Part shown: positions 1-6,428 of the stretch, piece by piece | Position numbering within the stretch: the stretch's first letter is position 1 | Layout of the letters: every line of letters begins with the position of its first letter | From: an uncultured Granulicatella sp. | GTDB taxonomy: Bacteria > Bacillota > Bacilli > Lactobacillales > Aerococcaceae | DNA length: 6,533 nt | Direction of reading: 5' to 3' | Assembly (NCBI GenBank): GCA_900551535.1 | Contig: URWJ01000082.1 | Coordinates: 1 to 6,533, forward strand | The notes under the pieces: generated by a model | Told to the model about the DNA's origin: nothing | The model's database searches: none | Seen by the model: only the letters and a program-made list of their open reading frames with translations | Program-made: the position numbers and the translations under genes

Positions 1-947
1 AATGATTTCAATGGACGGTTACCTGGTCCAGTAACTGGACGGCCACGACGACCATTATCGATTAAAGCATCCACAGCTTCTTGTAACATACGTTTTTCGT
101 TTTGAACGATGATACGAGGTGCGTTTAATTCTAATAAACGTTTTAGACGGTTATTACGGTTAATCACACGACGGTATAAATCGTTCAAGTCACTTGTTGC
201 AAAACGTCCACCTTCTAATTGAACCATTGGACGTAAATCTGGTGGGATAACTGGAATAACATCCATTACCATCCAACCAGGTTTGTTTCCTGATTCTTTG
301 AAGGCATCTAAAATGTCTAAACGACGGATTGCACGAGTACGTTTTTGACCTTGAGCTGTTTTCAACTCTTCTTTTAATTCAGCGATTTCAGCGTCTAAGT
401 CAACATTGTTTAATAACTCTTGAACAGCTTCCGCACCCATTGCAGCATGGAAACGAGTTCCGAACTCTGCACGTTTTTCACGGTATTCGCGTTCAGTTAA
501 TAATTGTTTGTGCATTAATGTTGTGTCGCCAGCGTCGATAACAACGTAGCTTGCAAAATAAATGACTTCTTCCAACGCACGTGGACTCATGTCTAACACA
601 AGTCCCATGCGGCTTGGAATGCCTTTGAAGTACCACACGTGTGATACTGGAGCTGCTAATTCGATGTGTCCCATACGTTCACGACGAACTTTTGAGCGCG
701 TTACTTCAACGCCACAACGATCGCAGACTTTCCCTTTGTTGTTGATTTTCTTTAATTTACCACAAGAACATTCTAAGTCTTTTGTTGGACCAAAGATTTT
801 CTCGCAGAATAAACCATCGCGTTCTGGTTTTAAAGTACGGTAGTTGATTGTTTCTGGTTTTGTAACTTCACCATGTGACCACTCACGGATTTTCTCCGGA
901 GAAGCTAACCCAATCTGCATACTTTCAAAATTATTTACATCTATCAA
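1..947 (-). CDS. rpoC: RNA polymerase beta' subunit, N-terminal 315 codons (partial)
   Basis: Beta' is the largest subunit of the core RNA polymerase and forms the clamp and half of the active-site cleft. The frame is open from 947 to the left edge and gives 315 codons of a protein usually near 1200 residues. Seen directly: the start region LIDVNNFESMQIGLASPEKI, an N-terminal zinc site with Cys60, Cys62, Cys75 and Cys78 (CSCG, then CDRC), the GGRFATSDLN lid-side motif, and the conserved RRVINRNNRLKRLL segment (about 259-272), which begins the clamp helices known to bind sigma region 2. The catalytic NADFDGD motif lies beyond the window. I choose the TTG at 945-947 as start because it matches the Bacillus RpoC N-terminus (MLDVNNFE, from memory) and has GGGAGGT seven bases upstream. 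An ATG nine codons later lacks such a site. It is co-transcribed with rpoB, 51 nt upstream. No frameshift or odd base use is seen. Confidence 0.97.
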   Translation of the reverse strand, partial: MIDVNNFESMQIGLASPEKIREWSHGEVTKPETINYRTLKPERDGLFCEKIFGPTKDLECSCGKLKKINNKGKVCDRCGVEVTRSKVRRERMGHIELAAPVSHVWYFKGIPSRMGLVLDMSPRALEEVIYFASYVVIDAGDTTLMHKQLLTEREYREKRAEFGTRFHAAMGAEAVQELLNNVDLDAEIAELKEELKTAQGQKRTRAIRRLDILDAFKESGNKPGWMVMDVIPVIPPDLRPMVQLEGGRFATSDLNDLYRRVINRNNRLKRLLELNAPRIIVQNEKRMLQEAVDALIDNGRRGRPVTGPGNRPLKS

Positions 948-954
948 GGGGCCT

Positions 955-961
955 ACCTCCC
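955..961 (-). promoter_or_regulatory. rpoC ribosome binding site
   Basis: On the minus strand this reads GGGAGGT, a strong Shine-Dalgarno match, seven bases before the TTG codon at 947. It decides the start: no comparable site precedes the in-frame ATG at 920. Confidence 0.85.
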
Positions 962-967
962 TTTCTT

Positions 968-990
968 TTGGAATTGCCCTACGATTCCAA
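968..990 (-). repeat. Inverted repeat in the rpoB-rpoC gap
   Basis: A perfect 7-bp inverted repeat (TTGGAAT / ATTCCAA) with a 9-nt loop lies between the rpoB stop and the rpoC ribosome binding site. The transcript has no U-tract after it, so it is not an intrinsic terminator. A role as an mRNA processing or stability element is possible but not shown. The GGGC in its loop could instead pair with GCCC just before the rpoC start. Confidence 0.5.
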
Positions 991-998
991 TAGTTCTA

Positions 999-3900
999 TT
1001 ACTCTTCGTCAGTATCAAAATTGTCTTCAACGTCTTCTACATCGGCTGCATCTTCTTCAGCTGCGTCAGCTGCTTCTTCTGCTGCTGATAATTCAGCTGC
1101 ACGATCAGAATACTCATCTAATTGAGCACGTCTATCATTTGTTCTTTCAACGTCACTGAAACGAATTCCTTCGTCTTCGTCCATATCTTCAAGTTTGATT
1201 TCTTCATCTTGTGCGTCAAGTACTTTCATATCAAGACCTAAAGCTTGTAATTCTTTTACTAATACGCGGAATGATTCTGGAACTCCTGGACGTGAAATTT
1301 GTTGACCTTTAACGATTGATTCGTAAGTCTTCACACGACCAACAACGTCATCTGATTTGTACGTTAGGATTTCTTGTAATGTATAAGCAGCACCATAAGC
1401 TTCTAGTGCCCATACTTCCATTTCCCCGAAACGTTGTCCACCAAATTGCGCTTTACCTCCAAGAGGTTGTTGTGTAACGAGTGAGTATGGTCCAATTGAA
1501 CGAGCGTGAAGTTTGTCGTCAACCATGTGGGCAAGTTTGATCATGTACATAACCCCTACTGACACACGGTTATCGAATGGTTCACCTGTACGTCCATCAT
1601 ATAGAATTGTTTTCGCATCACGAGCCATACCCGCTTCTGCAACAGTTCCCCATACGTCTTCATCTTGCGCACCATCGAATACTGGTGTTGCGATGTAAAT
1701 ACCTAATTCACGAGCAGCCATACCTAAGTGTAACTCTAACACTTGTCCGATGTTCATACGTGAAGGTACCCCTAATGGGTTTAACATGATGTCAACTGGT
1801 GTTCCATCTGGTAAGAATGGCATATCTTCTTCCGGCATAATACGGGAAACAACCCCTTTATTACCGTGACGTCCGGCCATCTTATCCCCTTCATTGATTT
1901 TACGTTTTTGTACAATATATACACGAACTAATTTGTTTACGCCAGGTGCTAATTCATCACCTGCTGCACGTGTGAACACACGTACATCGCGGACAATACC
2001 GCCACCGCCGTGAGGTACACGTAGAGACGTGTCACGAACTTCACGAGCTTTTTCACCGAAGATTGCGTGTAATAAACGTTCTTCTGGTGATTGTTCTGTT
2101 AACCCTTTAGGAGTTACTTTACCGACTAAGATGTCGCCATCTTTAACTTCGGCACCGATACGGATAATTCCGTCAGCGTCAAGGTTCTTCAATGCGTCTT
2201 CCCCAACGTTTGGAATCTCACGAGTAATTTCTTCAGGTCCAAGTTTTGTATCACGAGCTTCTGAATCGTAGTCGTCGATGTGGATTGATGTATACACATC
2301 GTCTTTCACTAAACGTTCACTCATGATAACCGCATCCTCGTAGTTGTAACCTTCCCAAGTCATGAACGCTACTAGAACGTTTTGTCCTAATGCTAATTCA
2401 CCTTTTTCCATAGAAGGTCCGTCTGCTAGGATTTCGCCTTTAACTACTTTATCCCCTTGTGCCACGATTGGACGTTGGTTGTAACACATACCCGCGTTTG
2501 ATCCGTGGAACTTAGTGATTTGGTAAGTATCTAATGAGCCATCAGCTGTACGTACACGTACTTCTTTAGCATCAACGAATTCGACAACACCATCACGTTT
2601 ACATAACAAGGCAACCCCTGAGTCATGCGCAGATACGTATTCCATACCTGTACCGATGAATGGTGCTTTTGGATTTAACAATGGAACAGCTTGACGTTGC
2701 ATGTTCGCACCCATCAACGCACGGTTTGAGTCGTCGTTTTCTAAGAATGGGATACATGCTGTCGCAACTGCAACTACTTGTTTTGGAGAAACGTCCATGT
2801 AGTCCACGCGGTCTACTGGCACTTCTAAGTTTTGAGATACGTAACGCGCCATAACAACATCGTTCACGAAGCTTCCGTCTTCATTTAATGGAGAGTTTGC
2901 TTGCGCTACTACGAAGCTATCTTCTTCGTCAGCTGTTAAGTAGTCGATCTTATCTGTAACTTTATGAGTGTTCCAGTCTACACGACGGTATGGAGTTTCG
3001 ATGAAACCATATTTGTTGATCTTCGCATATGTTGATAAGCTGTTGATCAACCCGATGTTTGGTCCCTCAGGAGTTTCGATAGGACACATACGACCATAGT
3101 GAGAATAGTGAACGTCACGAACTTCATATCCGGCACGGTCACGAGTCAAACCACCAGGTCCTAACGCTGATAGACGGCGTTTGTGTGTTAACTCTCCTAA
3201 TGGGTTTGTTTGGTCCATGAATTGTGATAATTGAGAAGATCCGAAGAACTCTTTAATTGCCGCAACGACTGGACGAATATTTACTAATTGTTGTGGTGTC
3301 ACTGTTGCAGTGTCTTGAATAGACATACGTTCGCGAACCACACGTTCCATACGAGATAAACCGATACGGAATTGGTTTTGTAATAATTCCCCTACTGAAC
3401 GGATACGACGGTTTCCTAAGTGGTCGATGTCGTCTGTTGTTCCGATTCCTTCGTAAAGGTTTAAGAAGTAGCTGATTGTTGCGATAATGTCGCTTGCAGT
3501 TACGTGTTTTACGTCTTCAGCAACGTTTCCGTTACCGATGATTTTAATCACGCGTTCTGGGTCAGCTGGTGAGTAAACCTCTACTGTTTGGATTGTTACA
3601 GGGTCTTTGATTACACCGTCTTCTGATGGATGTAAAGTAAATAAGTTCGCACCTTTTTCAAGTACTTCTACTACTTTTTCCATTACGTCGCGTTCAAGAA
3701 CAGTTCCTTTTTCAACAACGATTTCGCCTGTTTCAGGATCTACTAAGTTCTCAGCGATTGTTTGGTGTAATAAACGAGTTTTAAGATTTAATTTTTTGTT
3801 GACTTTGTAGCGTCCAACTGCTGCTAAATCATAGCGGCGTGGGTCGAAGAAACGAGCTGTTAATAAGTTACGTGAACTTTCAGCTGTTTTTGGTTCACCA

Positions 3901-4640
3901 GGACGTAGACGGTCATAAATATCTTTTAATGCTTCTTCTGTACGAGATTCATCCATACGTTTATGAACATCTTTATCTAATGTTAAACGTAATGTTTCGC
4001 TATCCCCGAAGATTTCTTGGATAAGGTCATCTGAACCGAAACCTAACGCACGAACTAATACCGTTAATGGGATTTTACGAGTACGGTCGATACGTACATA
4101 AGAAATGTCTTTTGAGTCTGTTTCGTACTCTAACCATGCACCACGGTTTGGAATTAATGTTGAACCATATAATTGTTTACCGTTTTTGTCAGGTCTGTCA
4201 TGGAAATAAGCACCAGGAGAACGAACTAATTGAGATACAATTACACGTTCTGCACCATTAATGATAAATGTACCCATTTCAGTCATTAATGGGAAGTCAC
4301 CGAAGAATACTTCTTGGTCTTTCACTTCGCCAGTTTCTTTGTTCACTAAACGCATTTTCACGTAAATTGGAGCCGCGTAATTTGCGTCGTGGTTTCTAGC
4401 TTCTTGTATGTTATATTTTGGAGCATGTAATTCGTAATCTAAGAATTCCAATGACAAGTTACCAGTGTGGTCTTCGATTGGAGAAATATCCTTGAACATT
4501 TCGCGGATACCTTCATCTAGGAACCATTGGTAAGAATCTGTTTGGATTTCAATCAGATTAGGTAATTCTAATACTTCACTGATTCGTGCATAGCTTCTAC
4601 GCACACGGTGTCTACCGTATTTCACATCATGATGTGCCAA
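999..4640 (-). CDS. rpoB: DNA-directed RNA polymerase beta subunit
   Basis: Beta subunit of core RNA polymerase; with beta' it forms the catalytic centre, and it is the rifampicin target. The product has 1213 residues, close to the Bacillus length of about 1190 and without the extra insertions of E. coli RpoB. Seen directly: the KYGRHRVRRSYARISEVLEL start, INGAERVIVSQLVRSPG in the N-terminal half, the rifampicin cluster at 467-498, NYEDA with Glu768/Asp769, VPHGGGGIV near 875-882 leading toward the flap, and GDKMAGRHGNKG with Lys920 and Lys928 (E. coli Lys1065/Lys1073, active site). The last 33 residues are an acidic Ala/Glu/Asp tail. The frame stays open 37 codons further upstream, but those codons run through the A/T-rich leader and its T-tract. 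The TTG at 4640 gives MAHHDVKYGRHR, which aligns without offset to Enterococcus and Bacillus RpoB starts as I recall them, and it follows GGGGTGG. It has its own promoter at 4876-4904 and is followed by rpoC. Confidence 0.98.
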   Translation of the reverse strand: MAHHDVKYGRHRVRRSYARISEVLELPNLIEIQTDSYQWFLDEGIREMFKDISPIEDHTGNLSLEFLDYELHAPKYNIQEARNHDANYAAPIYVKMRLVNKETGEVKDQEVFFGDFPLMTEMGTFIINGAERVIVSQLVRSPGAYFHDRPDKNGKQLYGSTLIPNRGAWLEYETDSKDISYVRIDRTRKIPLTVLVRALGFGSDDLIQEIFGDSETLRLTLDKDVHKRMDESRTEEALKDIYDRLRPGEPKTAESSRNLLTARFFDPRRYDLAAVGRYKVNKKLNLKTRLLHQTIAENLVDPETGEIVVEKGTVLERDVMEKVVEVLEKGANLFTLHPSEDGVIKDPVTIQTVEVYSPADPERVIKIIGNGNVAEDVKHVTASDIIATISYFLNLYEGIGTTDDIDHLGNRRIRSVGELLQNQFRIGLSRMERVVRERMSIQDTATVTPQQLVNIRPVVAAIKEFFGSSQLSQFMDQTNPLGELTHKRRLSALGPGGLTRDRAGYEVRDVHYSHYGRMCPIETPEGPNIGLINSLSTYAKINKYGFIETPYRRVDWNTHKVTDKIDYLTADEEDSFVVAQANSPLNEDGSFVNDVVMARYVSQNLEVPVDRVDYMDVSPKQVVAVATACIPFLENDDSNRALMGANMQRQAVPLLNPKAPFIGTGMEYVSAHDSGVALLCKRDGVVEFVDAKEVRVRTADGSLDTYQITKFHGSNAGMCYNQRPIVAQGDKVVKGEILADGPSMEKGELALGQNVLVAFMTWEGYNYEDAVIMSERLVKDDVYTSIHIDDYDSEARDTKLGPEEITREIPNVGEDALKNLDADGIIRIGAEVKDGDILVGKVTPKGLTEQSPEERLLHAIFGEKAREVRDTSLRVPHGGGGIVRDVRVFTRAAGDELAPGVNKLVRVYIVQKRKINEGDKMAGRHGNKGVVSRIMPEEDMPFLPDGTPVDIMLNPLGVPSRMNIGQVLELHLGMAARELGIYIATPVFDGAQDEDVWGTVAEAGMARDAKTILYDGRTGEPFDNRVSVGVMYMIKLAHMVDDKLHARSIGPYSLVTQQPLGGKAQFGGQRFGEMEVWALEAYGAAYTLQEILTYKSDDVVGRVKTYESIVKGQQISRPGVPESFRVLVKELQALGLDMKVLDAQDEEIKLEDMDEDEGIRFSDVERTNDRRAQLDEYSDRAAELSAAEEAADAAEEDAADVEDVEDNFDTDEE
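3147..3242 (-). other. Rifampicin-resistance-determining cluster within rpoB
   Basis: This encodes residues 467-498, GSSQLSQFMDQ through RRLSALGPGGL. The positions that most often mutate to resistance in E. coli numbering are all wild type: Gln513 (here Gln473), Asp516 (Asp476), His526 (His486), Ser531 (Ser491), Leu533 (Leu493). From sequence alone the enzyme is predicted to be rifampicin-sensitive. The constant 40-residue offset to E. coli confirms the chosen start and the absence of insertions here. Confidence 0.9.
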
Positions 4641-4645
4641 CTCTT

Positions 4646-4652
4646 CCACCCC
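4646..4652 (-). promoter_or_regulatory. rpoB ribosome binding site
   Basis: The minus strand reads GGGGTGG, five bases (AAGAG) before the TTG codon at 4640. It is an imperfect Shine-Dalgarno, weaker than that of rpoC. The in-frame GTG three codons upstream falls inside this motif and has no site of its own, so TTG is preferred. Confidence 0.65.
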
Positions 4653-4738
4653 TATAAAATTAGTATTGATAAATGTTACATTTTGATGACATTTATTAAA
4701 AGTTCGTAACAAATGAAGATTTCGGTCGATTTTTAAAC

Positions 4739-4794
4739 AAAAAAAAACCAAAAGAATTGTTTGCTGTCATTTGTGAAAAATGCAAATTCTTTTG
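4739..4794 (-). terminator. Candidate transcription attenuator in the rpoB leader
   Basis: On the transcribed strand CAAAAGAATT (4785-4794) is followed by its exact complement AATTCTTTTG (4749-4758), a 10-bp stem. A further TGC/GCA pairing lies inside it, beyond a 3-nt bulge, around a 17-nt loop. One G after the stem there is a run of nine T (4739-4747). This is the layout of an intrinsic terminator, placed about 75-130 nt after the predicted rpoB start site and 99 nt before the rpoB start codon. The stem is A/U-rich, so it may pause or terminate only partially. Inference only; no antiterminator is clear. Confidence 0.45.
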
Positions 4795-4875
4795 TTTTAA
4801 GCCTTTATTTGTAAGGAATTGGACAATATTTCAACCCCTCACACCGATTAAAATCCACACTTATTGCGTTATATT

Positions 4876-4904
4876 ATTATACACAAAATCCCAAGTGCCG
4901 TCAA
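4876..4904 (-). promoter_or_regulatory. Sigma-A promoter of rpoBC
   Basis: The -35 element TTGACG (4899-4904) and the -10 element TATAAT (4876-4881) are separated by 17 bp, the optimal spacing for the housekeeping sigma factor; only one of twelve bases departs from consensus. Transcription would start at an A near 4869-4870. The -35 lies in the loop and 3' arm of the deoC terminator, so the promoter begins before the upstream transcript has ended. It points at rpoB with no gene in between. Confidence 0.85.
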
Positions 4905-4921
4905 GGTCGACAACACTTGGG
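4885..4921 (-). terminator. Intrinsic terminator after deoC
   Basis: Thirty bases downstream of the deoC stop, the transcribed strand forms a 13-bp stem (CCCAAGTGTTGTC with GACGGCACTTGGG) around a 6-nt loop, then ATTTT. Two of the pairs are G-U in the minus-strand RNA and would be A-C mismatches in a plus-strand RNA, which supports function in the udp-deoC direction. The U-run is short (four), so some read-through into rpoBC is plausible. Confidence 0.85.
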
Positions 4922-4950
4922 AAATTTAGATTTTATCTGGTTTTTCGAGG

Positions 4951-5622
4951 TTAATATGTGCCCTCTTCTACGGATTGATTCTTCACGATTTTCACAATCC
5001 GACTTGTTCCAAGACGACTTGCTCCTAATTCGATGAATTTTTCAGCATCTTCAATGCTAGAAATTCCGCCGGCAGCCTTCACAAGAACGCCTTCGCCAAC
5101 GTGTTTCTTCATTAATGCCACGTGCTCAAATGTTGCACCTGCAGTTGAGAAACCTGTTGATGTCTTAATGAATTCAGCTCCTGCTTTCGTCACGACTTCA
5201 CACATCTTGATGATTTCTTCTTCAGTAAGAAGCGCTGTTTCGATAATCACTTTTAAGATATGTCCATTACATGCTTCATGGATTTGACGAATTTCATCTT
5301 CCACAACATCGAAGCGTCCATCTTTCACATCACCGATATTAATCACCATATCGATTTCGCTTGCACCATTTTGTATGGCATCTTTTGTCTCGAAGACTTT
5401 TGTCGCTGTTGTGCTATAGCCGTTCGGGAATCCGATAACGGTACAGATGGCTAATTTACCATTCACGTATTCGCTCGCACGTTTAACAAAAGAAGCTGGG
5501 ATACATGCTGACGCTGTTTCGTATTTCATCGCATCATCCAAAATCTCTTTAATTTCGCTCCAAGTTGATGCAGGCAATAGCAATGTATGGTCTACTGTTT
5601 TCAAAATTTCTTTGATTTCCAT
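4951..5622 (-). CDS. deoC: Deoxyribose-phosphate aldolase
   Basis: DeoC (DERA) is a cytosolic class I aldolase that cleaves 2-deoxy-D-ribose 5-phosphate to acetaldehyde and glyceraldehyde 3-phosphate, the last step of deoxynucleoside catabolism. The 223-residue TIM-barrel protein has the usual length for Firmicutes. Seen directly: EFIKTSTGFS with the Schiff-base lysine Lys153 (E. coli Lys167), VLVKAAGG with Lys182 (E. coli Lys201), Asp91 in IDMVINIG (E. coli Asp102), and GASRLGTSR near 200-208 as the phosphate-binding end. The protein ends in a tyrosine, as does the E. coli enzyme, where that C-terminal Tyr is reported to take part in catalysis. The ATG at 5622 follows AGAGGG by five bases. 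It lies 14 nt after the udp stop, so the two genes are almost certainly one transcript, ended by the terminator at 4885-4921. Confidence 0.97.
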   Translation of the reverse strand: MEIKEILKTVDHTLLLPASTWSEIKEILDDAMKYETASACIPASFVKRASEYVNGKLAICTVIGFPNGYSTTATKVFETKDAIQNGASEIDMVINIGDVKDGRFDVVEDEIRQIHEACNGHILKVIIETALLTEEEIIKMCEVVTKAGAEFIKTSTGFSTAGATFEHVALMKKHVGEGVLVKAAGGISSIEDAEKFIELGASRLGTSRIVKIVKNQSVEEGTY

Positions 5623-5636
5623 ATAATCCCTCTTTC

Positions 5637-6410
5637 CTATTTTGCGCGGTCTTCTTTAATTAAGTTGCGAAGTGCTTCAACAGCCACTTTAATAGCAGCT
5701 TCTGTATCGTGAACGATTGGGTTTGATAAACCTGCTGCTTCACGCTCTTGGTTCCCTACTACTAGGAAAGTAGATCCAACGCGAACTCCTAAATGGCTAG
5801 CCACTACGAATAACGCTGCTGATTCCATTTCAGAAGCCTTCACGCCTAGGCGTTTCCAAGCTTCCCATTTGTTTTGTAAGTCATAGCTTACTGGCATTAC
5901 TTGTGGTTCATGTTGTCCATAGAATGAATCTTTACATTGAACAACGCCTGCATGTGTTGTGTAACCTAAGCTCTTACCAGCATTTAAAAGTGCCGTTACT
6001 ACATCATAGTTTGCAATCGCTGGGAATTCGATTGGAGCGTACTCACGTGTTGTTCCTTCTGTACGAATCGCACCTGTCGCAATCACGATATCGCCACCTT
6101 TAACTTCGATATCAATTCCGCCACATGTTCCAACACGGACAAAAGTATCGGCACCACTGCGTACTAATTCTTCAAGCGCGATCGCAGCAGATGGTCCACC
6201 AATCCCTGTTGATGTCACACTGACTTTTTCTCCATCCAAGTATCCTGTGTATGTCACGTATTCGCGATTATCAGCCACTAGTTTCGCATCTTCAAAATGT
6301 TCTGCAATTTTTGCACAACGTTTTGGGTCCCCTGGTAAAATCACATAACGACCTACATCGCCTTTACGTGTGTGAATATGATATTGTAATCCTTCTTCTG
6401 CATATTTCAT
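5637..6410 (-). CDS. udp: Uridine phosphorylase, Gram-positive subfamily
   Basis: A nucleoside phosphorylase I family enzyme, predicted to convert uridine or deoxyuridine plus phosphate to uracil and (deoxy)ribose 1-phosphate. The product has 257 residues, normal for the family. Seen directly: LPGDPKR (25-31) and Arg49 and Arg92 at the expected phosphate-binding positions, STGIGGPS (67-74), RVGTCGG (92-98), and SEMESAALF with Glu194-Met195-Glu196, the ribose-binding signature. The Gln-x-Arg uracil-binding pair of E. coli Udp (Gln166/Arg168) is not present: the region reads KDSFYGQHEP, with Lys160 and His167. As I recall, the Streptococcus pyogenes enzyme defines a subfamily with the same change, so uridine is still the likely substrate, but specificity is less certain than the fold. 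The ATG at 6410 follows AGGAAG by six bases. It is first in a unit with deoC. Purine nucleoside phosphorylase is the main alternative and is less likely. Confidence 0.9.
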   Translation of the reverse strand: MKYAEEGLQYHIHTRKGDVGRYVILPGDPKRCAKIAEHFEDAKLVADNREYVTYTGYLDGEKVSVTSTGIGGPSAAIALEELVRSGADTFVRVGTCGGIDIEVKGGDIVIATGAIRTEGTTREYAPIEFPAIANYDVVTALLNAGKSLGYTTHAGVVQCKDSFYGQHEPQVMPVSYDLQNKWEAWKRLGVKASEMESAALFVVASHLGVRVGSTFLVVGNQEREAAGLSNPIVHDTEAAIKVAVEALRNLIKEDRAK

Positions 6411-6428
6411 GAAAAACTTCCTTTCCTT

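Larger units (their letters stand above)
4641..4869 (-). other. rpoB 5' untranslated leader
   Basis: This is the A/T-rich stretch between the predicted transcription start (about 4869-4870) and the rpoB start codon, roughly 229 nt. It lies in a 310-bp gene-free gap (4641-4950). It holds a candidate attenuator hairpin with a nine-base U-tract (4739-4794), an 8-bp inverted repeat nearer the gene (4669-4676 with 4689-4696), and the ribosome binding site. A second 8-base complementarity (4709-4716 with 4767-4774) could give an alternative fold using the attenuator loop. I see no T-box core and no riboswitch class that I recognise. The boundaries depend on the promoter call. Confidence 0.6.

Noticed and set aside
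4641..4669. GGGGTGG before rpoB as part of a T-box antiterminator
   Set aside because: It lacks the conserved T-box sequence and specifier stem, and its position fits a ribosome binding site.
4641..4751. A 37-codon N-terminal extension of rpoB
   Set aside because: It is rich in leader-derived A/T codons, begins inside the hairpin and T-tract, has no ribosome binding site and has no counterpart in known RpoB proteins. The TTG at 4640 aligns exactly with the family start.
4696..4770. A 24-codon ATG open frame in the rpoB leader, rich in Phe, overlapping the attenuator (MTANNSFGFFLFKNRP...)
   Set aside because: It looks like a leader peptide, but there is no Shine-Dalgarno before the ATG and the Phe codons come simply from the T-tract. 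Phe control of rpoB would make little sense.
329..6103. Many plus-strand open frames of 61-94 codons opposite the four genes
   Set aside because: They lie antisense to strongly conserved coding sequence, show no family motifs and arise from codon bias of the opposite strand.
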